From HRBIN15 sp039630445 (GTDB lineage Bacteria; Armatimonadota; Fimbriimonadia; Fimbriimonadales; GBS-DC), in assembly GCA_039630445.1 (NCBI GenBank), contig JBCNVA010000157.1, positions 1 through 19,446 on the forward strand: a stretch of DNA of 19,446 nucleotides. Reading direction: 5' to 3'. Below are positions 6,744 through 14,225 of this stretch, piece by piece. The notes under the pieces are model-generated. The model made no database searches, was not told where the DNA came from, and saw only the letters and a program-made list of their open reading frames with translations. The stretch's first letter is position 1, and the number at the start of each line of letters is the position of its first letter. A program made the translations under genes and the position numbers.

Positions 6744-7901
6744 ATGGCGAATAGCGAAATGGTGAATAGCGAAATGGCGAAGGAGCGAAATGGTGAAGGG
6801 GTCAGCGGTGAGGCGCAGGGCGATTCGACTCGTCACCCGCTCCTCACCACTCATCCTAGGCTTGGCGAGCTGTGGCTTGCGCCGGAGGCGACTGTAGAGG
6901 GGCTGACCCGCCTCTTGCAGCGTCCCGCGCCGCCGCACGCGCTGTTGATTGTGGGCGTGGAAGGGCTGGGCAAGCGCACATTGGCGCACGCACTCGCCGC
7001 GGCATGGATGTGCCCCCATCGCACGCCTGAAGGGCACTGCGGCGTTTGCGAGGCTTGCCGACGCTGGTCCGGCGAGGGTCAACATCCCGATTTGCGCGTG
7101 CTGCGCCCCGATCCAGACCAGATCAAGATCGACGCTGTGCGCGAGACCCGCTCGTGGATGAACTTCGCCCCCACGGTGGCGCCGTTTCGCTTCGTTATCC
7201 TGGAGGAAGCGCATAAGCTGAACCCTGCGGCAGCAAACGCCCTGCTCAAAACGCTGGAGGAGCCACCTCCGCGCTACAGCTTTTTGCTGACAGCGACCGC
7301 AACCGATTTACTCATCCCGACGATTCGCTCGCGCTGTCGGATAATGCGATTGGCGCCGTTGCCGACCGAACAGCTGGCGGCACGCTTGCAGGCGCGTTTT
7401 GGGCTAGCGCCAGAGCAAGCCCAACTGATGGCGGAGCTGGCAGAGGGCGCACCGGGACGCGCTATCCGCTGGGCACAGGCGAAAGAGAGCGAATGGCAGG
7501 TGCTGCAAGCCATGCTTGACCTCGTCCGACAGCTGGGGCAGGCACCTCTGGAGGATGCCCTGCATCTCGCCGAGCAGTTTCGCGACCTCTGCAAGCGGCT
7601 GGAAGCTAGCACACCCGACCGCTCGATGCGCAGCGCACTGGCGATGGGGCTGGATTACCTGCTGCGCTGGTACCGGGATAGCCTCGCCGTGGAACTAAAG
7701 GGCGAGTCGCAGACGCGGCAGGAGCATCAAGCACTGCTGCCGCTCATCCACCGCTTCCCACCCACCAAACGCCTGCGCGACCTCTCCCACTTTGTAGAGG
7801 CGCGACGCGCCATCCTGCGCAATGCCAATCCCCAGATTATTACCGAGTCGCTTTTTATCCAGCTGCTCAGCGTTGAGGAGGAACCCTCACAAGCCTCGTG
7901 A
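6744..7901 (+). CDS. holB: DNA polymerase III delta' subunit (clamp-loader AAA+ protein)
   Basis: A 385-residue AAA+ protein. Walker A is GVEGLGKRT (71-79). A zinc-binding cysteine cluster follows at Cys90, Cys99, Cys102 and Cys105. The Walker-B-like strand is VILEEAHKLN and the sensor/arginine-finger motif is SRC (196-198), with ALLKTLEEPPPR between. These features fit the DnaX/HolB family, and the short length and single AAA+ module favour delta' over tau/gamma. It takes part in loading the sliding clamp. The first ~38 residues are not conserved in character. They begin with a repetitive DNA stretch (gcgaatggcgaatagcgaaatggtgaatagcg) giving MANSEMVNSEM. GAGGTGG just upstream supports ATG 6744, but ATG 6759 or 6774 are possible. 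Confidence 0.88.
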   Translation: MANSEMVNSEMAKERNGEGVSGEAQGDSTRHPLLTTHPRLGELWLAPEATVEGLTRLLQRPAPPHALLIVGVEGLGKRTLAHALAAAWMCPHRTPEGHCGVCEACRRWSGEGQHPDLRVLRPDPDQIKIDAVRETRSWMNFAPTVAPFRFVILEEAHKLNPAAANALLKTLEEPPPRYSFLLTATATDLLIPTIRSRCRIMRLAPLPTEQLAARLQARFGLAPEQAQLMAELAEGAPGRAIRWAQAKESEWQVLQAMLDLVRQLGQAPLEDALHLAEQFRDLCKRLEASTPDRSMRSALAMGLDYLLRWYRDSLAVELKGESQTRQEHQALLPLIHRFPPTKRLRDLSHFVEARRAILRNANPQIITESLFIQLLSVEEEPSQAS

Positions 7902-7934
7902 AGGCTGATTCGTACACCCACGAACTTCTGCTAA

Positions 7935-8141
7935 TTATGCAGCCTTGCGCTCCTGAACACTCATATTTACAATTCGATCTAGCCGTATCTCGCCGCAGTC
8001 GGTAATCAAGCATATGCCATAAAGCGGCACAAAGGTCACATCCACCACAAACACGCGCTTCGTCTGAATCTCCCCGTGGCGGTCGCGATAAGCGACCTCG
8101 CAGTCCATGCCGATGTACTGCTGGGCTTCCCTGAAGCTCAT
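7935..8141 (-). CDS. Small WYL-like/SH3-fold protein of unknown function
   Basis: A 68-residue protein, MSFREAQQYIGMDCEVAYRD and onward. The pattern YRDRHGE, a central FVPLYGICLI strand and final GEIRLDRIVNM resembles a shortened WYL domain (YRxxxGE ... WYL ... RxxRLDRI). WYL domains are ligand-sensing modules in regulators, but this one stands alone without a DNA-binding domain, and the assignment is by eye only. The start at ATG 8141 is supported by GGGGAGGTT seven bases upstream; the longer frame to 8255 runs into the nuoE promoter region. It converges on holB (33-base gap) and diverges from nuoE (102-base gap). Confidence 0.7.
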   Translation of the reverse strand: MSFREAQQYIGMDCEVAYRDRHGEIQTKRVFVVDVTFVPLYGICLITDCGEIRLDRIVNMSVQERKAA

Positions 8142-8228
8142 CGTTGCAACCTCCCCTGTACCTGGTGTACTGAGGATGATTATGCCGTTCGAGGGCGTTG
8201 CGCTTTTCAGCCAAAATGCGGGTTTTTG

Positions 8229-8236
8229 GGTACAAT
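8229..8236 (+). promoter_or_regulatory. -10 promoter element of the nuoE-type gene
   Basis: GGTACAAT is followed by 7 bases (agggctg) and ATG 8244, predicting a leaderless transcript. No clear -35 hexamer is present at 16-18 bp. Confidence 0.7.
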
Positions 8237-8243
8237 AGGGCTG

Positions 8244-8879
8244 ATGGACGGGCAAGCGATTCAGGTGATGAGGCGACCGCGCGCACCGCGCCCCGAGGAG
8301 TTGACGCTGCGCTTTTCGGAACGCGCGATTAAAGAGTTAGAGACCCTTCTGAAGCACTACCCTGACCGCAAATCGGCGATGCTGCCCGCACTCTGGATTG
8401 CCCAGCGTGAGTATGGGGGTTACCTGCCCCCCGAAGCGATTGCCGAGGTTGCCTACCGACTGGGACGCTCCTACGCCGAGGTAGAAGGCGTCGCTACCTT
8501 CTACACGATGTATAACAAGAAGCCTGTTGGCAAGTACATGCTGGAGGTCTGCACCAATCTCAGCTGCATGCTCTGTGGCGCCTATCGCATTCTGGAGTAT
8601 CTCCAGCAAAAGTTAGGTATCCAGCTGGGTGAGACTACGCCCGACGGGATGTTTACTCTGACCGAGGTGGAGTGCCTGAACAACTGCGGTGATGCCCCCG
8701 TAATGCAAGTGGGCGATGTCTACTACCGACGGCTCACGCCCGAAGCGATCGACGCCCTGCTGGAACAGCTGCGCCAAGGTGATGAACACACGGTGGTGCA
8801 GCTGGCGGATGCAATCGTCCAGATCCATCTCAGCGAGGAGGAGCGCGCCGCGATCCAATCTGGAAGTGCCACTCCCTAA
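8244..8879 (+). CDS. nuoE: NADH-quinone oxidoreductase subunit E ([2Fe-2S] thioredoxin-like)
   Basis: A 211-residue protein. Four cysteines match the 2Fe-2S ligands of the 24-kDa subunit: Cys103 and Cys108 in CTNLSC, and Cys144 and Cys148 in CLNNCGDAP. The N-terminal helical part shows ALWIAQREYGGYLP and VEGVATFYTMY, typical of NuoE. The subunit passes electrons next to the NADH/FMN site of NuoF in complex I; related subunits serve in NAD-linked hydrogenases and formate dehydrogenases. The start is ATG 8244, which the GGTACAAT box decides; the frame is open upstream to 8076, but that part crosses the promoter and the divergent gene. About 30 extra residues at the C-terminus exceed the usual ending. 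No nuoF or other complex I gene lies in the window, so the gene is separated from its usual partners. Confidence 0.9.
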   Translation: MDGQAIQVMRRPRAPRPEELTLRFSERAIKELETLLKHYPDRKSAMLPALWIAQREYGGYLPPEAIAEVAYRLGRSYAEVEGVATFYTMYNKKPVGKYMLEVCTNLSCMLCGAYRILEYLQQKLGIQLGETTPDGMFTLTEVECLNNCGDAPVMQVGDVYYRRLTPEAIDALLEQLRQGDEHTVVQLADAIVQIHLSEEERAAIQSGSATP

Positions 8880-8928
8880 TAGAAGCGCGGTGGGATCTCG
8901 GCACGCGCCTCATCGATCGCCCGAAAGG

Positions 8929-10464
8929 CTACGACTCCATCTCCAGCTCTTTTTTCAGCAGGCGTTTCAGCACCTTGCCCGTGCCAGAGCGGGGTAGCTC
9001 CTGCCGAAAGATGACCTCGCGCGGCACCTTGAAGTTCGCCAGCCGCTCGCGCAGGAAGCGCAGAATCTCGCGCGGATCGGGTTCTGTGCCCGGCTTGGGC
9101 ACGATCACCGCGACGGGCACCTCACCCCGCTCGGGGTCAGGCTTGCCGATCACCGCGCAATCCTGTACCGCCGGATGCTGCAGCAGCACATTCTCCACCT
9201 CGCTGGGGTAAACATTAATGCCGCCGACGATAATCATATCCTTCTTGCGATCCACGATATACAGATAGCCCTCCTCGTCGAACTTGCCCATGTCGCCCGT
9301 GTGGAACCAGCCGCTGCGCATCGCTTCGGCGGTCGCTTCGGGATTGTTGTAGTAGCCGAGCATCACATTGCGCCCGCGCACCACGATTTCACCGATCTCG
9401 CCCGGAGGCAACTCGCGGTCGTTCTCGTCAAAGATTTTTATCTCCACGCCTGGCAGCGGGATGCCGACTGAGCCGATTTTGCGCTTGCCCTTGTGCGGGG
9501 GCGGGTTCACGCTGGTAACGGGCGAGCATTCGGTGGGACCATCGCCTTCCAGAATGACACATCCGTATTTCGCCTCAAAGGCACGCTGCACGGGTTCAGG
9601 CATCGGCGCGCCGCCTGAAACGCAGTATTTCAGCGAACTCAGGTCGTACTCGCGCTCGCCCGCTGCCTGCAAAATGGCGGCATACATCGCGGGCACGGCG
9701 GGAAATATGGTAATGCGGTGCTTCTCAATCGCCTCCATCGTGCTTTGGGGTAGAAAGCGCTCCAGCAGCACCGTCGTCGCGCCCAGCCAGAGCGGGAAGT
9801 TCATGCAAACGGTCTGCCCGAACGAATGGAACAGCGGTAGCACAGCAAGGAACCGCTCGTCGGGTTCCAGCTCCAGCAACTGCTGACACGCCTCGATATC
9901 GAACAGAATATTGTCGCTGCTGAGCATCACGCCTTTGGGAAAGCCTGTGGTGCCCGAGGTGTAGATGAAGACCACTGGGTCATGCTCGCTCACAGGAGGA
10001 CGCGGGATGGGGTCGCCTGTCGGACGCAGAATCGCCTCGAAGGGGCGCACGCCTTCGGGCAGCTCGCCCGACGCGCCCACCAGCAGTACCGTCTGCATGC
10101 TGGGGATTTCGGGCTTGGCTTGCAGCACCGTTTCCAGCGTCATTGGGAAGGTTATCGCGGCTTTTATGCCTGCATCGCGCCAGATGTAAGCAATCTCAGG
10201 GGCTTTCAGCAGCGGATTAACAGGCACAGCAATCGCGCCTAAGTGCCCCAGCGCATGGTAGGCGATTACAAATTGAGGCAGGTTAGGCAGCATCAGCCCA
10301 ACGCGATCGCCTGGCTGAATGCCCAGTTCGTCGCGCAACCCGCGCGCACACGCCTGAATCGCTCCCCACAGCTGGGCATAGGGCAGCTCTTGGTCTCGGA
10401 AGATGACAGCGGGCTTCGTCGGGAACCGCTGCGCTGAACGCTCCACAATTTCATACAGCAGCAT
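8929..10464 (-). CDS. fadD: Long-chain acyl-CoA synthetase (AMP-forming)
   Basis: A 511-residue ANL-superfamily enzyme. The P-loop is IYTSGTTGFPKGVML (167-181). Later motifs are EGDGPTECSP (usual YGxTE position), GWFHTGDMGKFDEEGYLYIV with the ribose-binding Asp, the hinge DRKKDMIIVGG, and the C-terminal PRSGTGKVLKR with the catalytic Lys. The set fits fatty-acid/long-chain acyl-CoA ligases, which activate carboxylic acids through acyl-adenylates. The exact chain length cannot be read from sequence. ATG 10464 is preceded by GGAGGTG at good distance, so this start is firm; the longer frame to 10584 is not needed. It converges with nuoE (49-base gap) and diverges from the pseudoprotease-TPR gene across a MITE-like element. 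Confidence 0.92.
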   Translation of the reverse strand: MLLYEIVERSAQRFPTKPAVIFRDQELPYAQLWGAIQACARGLRDELGIQPGDRVGLMLPNLPQFVIAYHALGHLGAIAVPVNPLLKAPEIAYIWRDAGIKAAITFPMTLETVLQAKPEIPSMQTVLLVGASGELPEGVRPFEAILRPTGDPIPRPPVSEHDPVVFIYTSGTTGFPKGVMLSSDNILFDIEACQQLLELEPDERFLAVLPLFHSFGQTVCMNFPLWLGATTVLLERFLPQSTMEAIEKHRITIFPAVPAMYAAILQAAGEREYDLSSLKYCVSGGAPMPEPVQRAFEAKYGCVILEGDGPTECSPVTSVNPPPHKGKRKIGSVGIPLPGVEIKIFDENDRELPPGEIGEIVVRGRNVMLGYYNNPEATAEAMRSGWFHTGDMGKFDEEGYLYIVDRKKDMIIVGGINVYPSEVENVLLQHPAVQDCAVIGKPDPERGEVPVAVIVPKPGTEPDPREILRFLRERLANFKVPREVIFRQELPRSGTGKVLKRLLKKELEMES

Positions 10465-10603
10465 CGTTTGGCACCTCCTCGCTCTCTCGCTTTCGACGGC
10501 AGGAGACGGCTTCCTGTCGCAGGGGAAGAATCCCATCTTCGGAACAGGCAAATTCCCACTTTGTACACTAAGGCTCTCTGTCACAAATGGAGCAAAAGTG
10601 GGC
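10465..10603. other. Leader/promoter region of the acyl-CoA ligase gene
   Basis: About 140 bases without a convincing gene. On the minus strand it ends in the GGAGGTG ribosome site of fadD. A weak promoter candidate is TTGTGA with TACAAA 15 bases later. I see no strong -10 match inside it; the nearest good one is at the end of the adjacent palindromic element. Confidence 0.4.
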
Positions 10604-10752
10604 TATAATAACCTTAAGTTGCTACCTGTCATTTTTGAGCAGGCGAGATTCCTCGCTCCGCTCGGAATGACAAGGCTGGCTTGGTGAAAACGAACCTGTC
10701 ATTCCGAGCCGAAGGCGAGGAATCCCAGTTGGTAGCAACTTGGGTTATAATA
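10604..10752. mobile_element. MITE-like palindromic element, copy 1 (149 bp)
   Basis: The left end reads TATAATAACC, then AAGTTGCTACC. The right end, read in reverse, is TATTATAACCCAAGTTGCTACC, so the termini form an imperfect inverted repeat of about 22 bp. Inside are two opposed copies of a 'gagattcctcgc...ggaatgacaag' motif (about 10645-10672 and 10698-10724) that can pair with each other. There is no open reading frame or transposase. A related 189-bp copy with the same ends and inner motifs lies at 17523-17711. The right end here has GGTTATAATA, where the other copy has GGTTATTATA, which creates a TATAAT box pointing at the next gene. Confidence 0.75.
10746..10751 (+). promoter_or_regulatory. 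Candidate -10 box at the right end of the palindromic element
   Basis: TATAAT preceded by GGT, 42 bases before ATG 10794. It lies in the terminal repeat of the element. No good -35 is seen at 16-18 bp (TCCCAG). Unlike most genes here, the downstream gene has a full Shine-Dalgarno, as expected with a 5' leader. Confidence 0.5.
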
Positions 10753-10793
10753 CGGTGGGATCCCTGCAACATTTTCGAGCAGGAGGTGCGACG

Positions 10794-12830
10794 ATGCGAA
10801 GCGAGGCTTTTGGAAGTGAGGTGGTGGTTTGGCGGGCAGGAACGCTCCTGGGGCTGGCGTTTTCGCTCTGGCTGGTGCTACCCGCGCAGCAGTCCCACTG
10901 GAACAACCTGCAGCGTAAGTATAGTGCTTCTATCGTGGTGCTGGCGTCAAGCGAGAATCTCGATCGGGGACTGAGCTGTGGGTTCTTTATTTCTAACAAG
11001 GGGCAGATGGCGGCCGTTATTCCTGAACCTGCTCGGCAACAGGTGCTGCTGGCGCGGCGTGCCGACGGTTCCTTCATCAAAACGCGCGTGCTAAGAAGCA
11101 ATCCGCAGCTCCGCTTAGCGATTCTGCAGGCGTCAATCTCCGCATCGCAGCCCTTCCGTCTGGGCGATTCGAGCAAGGTCAAAGTGGGTGATGCCGCTGG
11201 TGCTTTTGGCTACACAACCGCAGGGCGCTTGGTGATTCAGCCGGTGACCATCGCCAAGATTCAGCGCACTCCCGATGGAGTGAAGGTATTTCACCTGATG
11301 CCACCCCCCGAATCGTTTCTTTCGGGCGTGCCAGTGATTAATCGGCGGGGCGAGGTGATTGGCATCGTGACGCGCGTGGCAGACAAGCCTCCCGCCTGCG
11401 CACTGCCGGTTGGTTACCTGAGAAACTTCCCTGCACCCCGTCCGTCTGGTAATCCCTCTCCGCCTCCCACCAGCACCGTACAGGAATCTCCCCTCTGGCA
11501 AAAGTTTCAGCCAGTGGTGCAGGCGGCGCGGCAGATAGCCGATCTGGGCGCACGCACCGAAGCGCTGGCGACGCTTGCCCGCATCGCGATGCAGAGCGGC
11601 TTCTCAGACAAGGCACAGATTCTGCTGCAGGAAGCCATCGACACAGCCAATAAACTTCAGGACATAGAGGAGTGCAGCTTCGCGTTGAAGCGGGTGGTGC
11701 TCCAGCTGGGGCAACAGAATCGGTGGCAAGAGGCGGTTCAGCTCGTGGCTCAAATCCCCGATTGGCTGCAAAAGGCGACAGTGTTGCGCGAGCTATCGCA
11801 GCAGGCGGCTCGCGTGGGGCAACCTGAGCAGGCGCTCACGATCGCGCACCAGATTGAAGATCCTCACCATCGGTGCGCAGCGCTGGTGACAGCAGCCGTG
11901 GTGTTCTATCGGCAGGAACCGCCACGCCCCCATCACCCAGAAGAGGAGCCGGATAAATCGCCCGAATCGTCTGAACCGCCTGAATCGGCTTCACCTACCG
12001 AGCCAGCACCTGTTCCCCGCTGGGTGGAGCTGCTGGAGGAGGCACGGCGCATTGCTCAGCAAGTTGCTTCTGAACGGTTGCGAATCGACTCAATGGCGAC
12101 CGTGGCTGCTGGCATGATGGCGACGGGTGCGCTCGAAGCAGGTCAAGCGCTGCTGGAGGAGGCGCGCCAGCTCGCCCAACAGCTGGATGCGCTGAGCGCC
12201 GAGTCGGCGCACCACGATATGGTGATGGCGCTGCTGGAGTATGACCATCACGAGAAGGCGCTGCCCCTTATCGAGCAGCTCCCTGCTGGCAGGCGAGACA
12301 CCGCCTTCGTGCGGCTGGTGGAGGGGCTGATACGGCAGGGGCTAATCGATCAGGTGGAAACGGTCATCCCGCGCATCCGTGATCGGCAAAAGCAAGCCCG
12401 CGCCCGACTGCTGCTCATACGCCACCTGATTCAAAGCCGCCAGCTGGAGCGTCTGGCTTCTGTGATGGAGACCCTCCCCGCCTCTCTGGAGCGAGTGCAG
12501 GCGTTGACCGGGCTTGCCCTGAACGCCTATCGGGAGGGTCAGGCAGAGCAGGCGATGCAACACCTGCAGCAGGCAGAGGAAGCCACCAAGCGGCTGAGCG
12601 ACCCGCGCCAGCATCCCGAAGCGATCGCAACGGTCGCCGCTGCCTACGCGCAGAACGGCGATCTGGATCGAGCAGAAAGCCTCTTTCAGGAGGCTATCAC
12701 CGCTGCACAACGGCTTGGGGAACCGTGGACCTCCTCCCTGCTGGCGAAAATCTTGCTCATGAAAGCGGACGCCATCCACGCCAGCGCCCGAAGCACACCG
12801 CCAGCCCCCTCCCTATCGAACAAGCCGTGA
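10794..12830 (+). CDS. Exported degenerate trypsin-like protein with TPR-like helical repeats
   Basis: A 678-residue protein. Residues 15-31 are a signal/anchor segment (AGTLLGLAFSLWLVLPA). Residues about 40-195 keep the outline of an HtrA-type trypsin fold (GLSCGFFISNKGQM, LRLAILQA, FRLGDSSKVKVGDAAGAFG, VINRRGEVIGIV). By hand alignment the catalytic His is Pro77 and the Asp is Arg107; only the Ser position (Ser177 in FLSGVPV) is kept, so protease activity is unlikely. From about 230 to the end come helix-pair repeats with ALATLARIAMQSGFSDKAQIL-like units (TPR/SEL1-like), broken by a Pro/Glu-rich linker at about 375-405. AGGAGGTG six bases before ATG 10794 decides the start. No PDZ domain is seen. 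It is followed 54 bases later by a TPR gene with its own promoter. Confidence 0.8.
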   Translation: MRSEAFGSEVVVWRAGTLLGLAFSLWLVLPAQQSHWNNLQRKYSASIVVLASSENLDRGLSCGFFISNKGQMAAVIPEPARQQVLLARRADGSFIKTRVLRSNPQLRLAILQASISASQPFRLGDSSKVKVGDAAGAFGYTTAGRLVIQPVTIAKIQRTPDGVKVFHLMPPPESFLSGVPVINRRGEVIGIVTRVADKPPACALPVGYLRNFPAPRPSGNPSPPPTSTVQESPLWQKFQPVVQAARQIADLGARTEALATLARIAMQSGFSDKAQILLQEAIDTANKLQDIEECSFALKRVVLQLGQQNRWQEAVQLVAQIPDWLQKATVLRELSQQAARVGQPEQALTIAHQIEDPHHRCAALVTAAVVFYRQEPPRPHHPEEEPDKSPESSEPPESASPTEPAPVPRWVELLEEARRIAQQVASERLRIDSMATVAAGMMATGALEAGQALLEEARQLAQQLDALSAESAHHDMVMALLEYDHHEKALPLIEQLPAGRRDTAFVRLVEGLIRQGLIDQVETVIPRIRDRQKQARARLLLIRHLIQSRQLERLASVMETLPASLERVQALTGLALNAYREGQAEQAMQHLQQAEEATKRLSDPRQHPEAIATVAAAYAQNGDLDRAESLFQEAITAAQRLGEPWTSSLLAKILLMKADAIHASARSTPPAPSLSNKP

Positions 12831-12848
12831 GAACGTGCCCGAAGGATT

Positions 12849-12876
12849 TGGACAGAGGGGGTAGGCATGGTATAAT
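12849..12876 (+). promoter_or_regulatory. Promoter of the TPR gene
   Basis: TGGACA (12849-12854, five of six matches to TTGACA), a 16-bp spacer, then TATAAT (12871-12876) preceded by GG. ATG 12885 follows after 8 bases, so the mRNA should be leaderless. This is the best full promoter in the window. Confidence 0.8.
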
Positions 12877-12884
12877 TTTAGGCG

Positions 12885-13772
12885 ATGGGCGATCCTTTCC
12901 TTGCCAGGCAACCATCGCCTGAGGAGCAGAATGAAGCGGGCACTCGTCCGGCGGCTCAATCACCCGAGGAGGCGCGTCGGAAGGGCGACCAGCTGATGCG
13001 TGCTGGACGCTTCGAGGAAGCGTTCCGCTACTATCGGCAAGCCATCCAGATGGATAGTAATAATATCGAGCATTACATCCATCTGGGGGATGCCTATGCG
13101 TATGCGGATCAGCCAGCACGAGCGTTGGCATTCTATCAGCGGGCACGCAAGCTGAATCCGCGCGACCCAGAACCCTACTTCGCCCTTGCCGAGATTTATC
13201 GCCGCTTCGGACGCTTTGACGCCGCGCTCGCCCACTACCGCAAAGCCATCGAATACGGTGCCCGCAATGCCTTCGTATTGTTCAAATATGCCGAGACGCT
13301 TGCCATCTGTCAGCAGTACCTGGCAGCCATCGAGGTGGCGCGCGAGGCAGTCAACTACGAACCGAGCAACGGCTTCTTCCGATTCTGGTTGGCAGACCTG
13401 CTGGAGCGCTCGGGGGAGATTGCCGAGGCGCTGCAGGAGATGGAGATTGCCACCCTGCTCAACCCCGAAGACGATTACTATCACTTTCGCTATGGACTGC
13501 TCTGCCTCGAGAATGAGTACCCTGAAAAGGCGATTGAGTCGATTCAGGTTGCGCTGCGCCTCCAACCCCAAAACGCAGTGTATCTTACCGTGCTGGGCGA
13601 CATTCATCGCCTGCTAGGCCAGATAGAGGAGGCGACTGCGTTCTATCAGCAGGCGGGCGAGCTGGACAGTTATGATATTGCGGAGCTGGCGCGGGCGCGC
13701 CGCTTGGCAGGAATCCAGCTTAACGGTTTACCCAGCGAATTTTTGAAGCGAATGGCGAATGGCGACCAGTAG
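12885..13772 (+). CDS. Tetratricopeptide repeat protein
   Basis: A 295-residue protein built of about seven TPR units from residue 29 to 260. Examples are AGRFEEAFRYYRQAIQMDSNN, DQPARALAFYQRARKLNPRD and FGRFDAALAHYRKAIEYG, with the usual G/A/Y/P spacing. The N-terminal 28 residues are polar and not hydrophobic, so a cytoplasmic location is expected. TPR arrays serve as protein-binding scaffolds; no partner can be named. ATG 12885 is supported by the GGTATAAT box eight bases upstream and by the lack of any ribosome site. The 3' end (gcgaatggcgaatggcgac) echoes the repetitive start of holB. It converges with the next gene across 25 bases. Confidence 0.88.
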   Translation: MGDPFLARQPSPEEQNEAGTRPAAQSPEEARRKGDQLMRAGRFEEAFRYYRQAIQMDSNNIEHYIHLGDAYAYADQPARALAFYQRARKLNPRDPEPYFALAEIYRRFGRFDAALAHYRKAIEYGARNAFVLFKYAETLAICQQYLAAIEVAREAVNYEPSNGFFRFWLADLLERSGEIAEALQEMEIATLLNPEDDYYHFRYGLLCLENEYPEKAIESIQVALRLQPQNAVYLTVLGDIHRLLGQIEEATAFYQQAGELDSYDIAELARARRLAGIQLNGLPSEFLKRMANGDQ

Positions 13773-13797
13773 CCCCCGCTGGTTGCGGTAGGTTGTT

Positions 13798-14217
13798 TCA
13801 CCCCTGCGACTCGCCGCTTACCCGTGGCAACACGACGGCGAAGCCACCATAGGCAATTACCGTTTCTACGATGGGCAGGTCGCGCTCGCCGTACTCGCCC
13901 AGCAGAACATAGTAAGGTGGCTGTAGCCGTTGGAGCAAGGACACCGGCGCATCTTCAGGCAGCACGGTGAGGGAGTCCACCGATTCCAGCGCGGCGAGTC
14001 GATCCGCGCGCGCCTGCCAGTCAGACGGCTCAGAGGGTTCGCCATAGAGGGCGACAATCAGCGCATCTCCCAGCGCCCGCGCTCGCCGCAGCAACTCTGT
14101 CTGAATCTCGTCCAGTGTGTCGAAACGCCCCGCGGTCAGCACCACCTGCTTACCCGCCTGCTTCCACCGGTCAACCATTCCCTCCAGCTGTGCAGAGGGC
14201 ACCACCTTTGGGTTCAT
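13798..14217 (-). CDS. RfaE/HldE-like nucleotidyltransferase fold lacking the HxGH motif
   Basis: A 139-residue protein aligning by eye over its length with the cytidylyltransferase-fold domain of RfaE/HldE. Matches are GKQVVLTAGRFDTL (usual vvfTNGcFDlL), RRARALGDALIVALYG (ARxLGDxLIVgvN), ADRLAALESVDSLTVLPEDAP (dRaxvlaaLxxVDxVvxFxedTP), VLLGEY (VKGGDY) and YGGFAVVLP (xGGxvvxlP). The HxGH signature that binds the nucleotide phosphates is gone: the positions are Asp36, Ile38 and Gln39 in TLDEIQTEL. The Asn of TNG is Ala29 and the Lys of VKGGDY is absent. Catalysis is therefore unlikely; a binding or regulatory role is inference. It starts 8 bases after the hom stop with GAGGG upstream, so it is the distal gene of the accB-hom run. 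Confidence 0.75.
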   Translation of the reverse strand: MNPKVVPSAQLEGMVDRWKQAGKQVVLTAGRFDTLDEIQTELLRRARALGDALIVALYGEPSEPSDWQARADRLAALESVDSLTVLPEDAPVSLLQRLQPPYYVLLGEYGERDLPIVETVIAYGGFAVVLPRVSGESQG

Positions 14218-14225
14218 CAGTCCCT

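Noticed and set aside
10465..10584. Longer start for the acyl-CoA ligase
   Set aside because: The extra 40 residues have no family similarity, and a strong GGAGGTG precedes ATG 10464.
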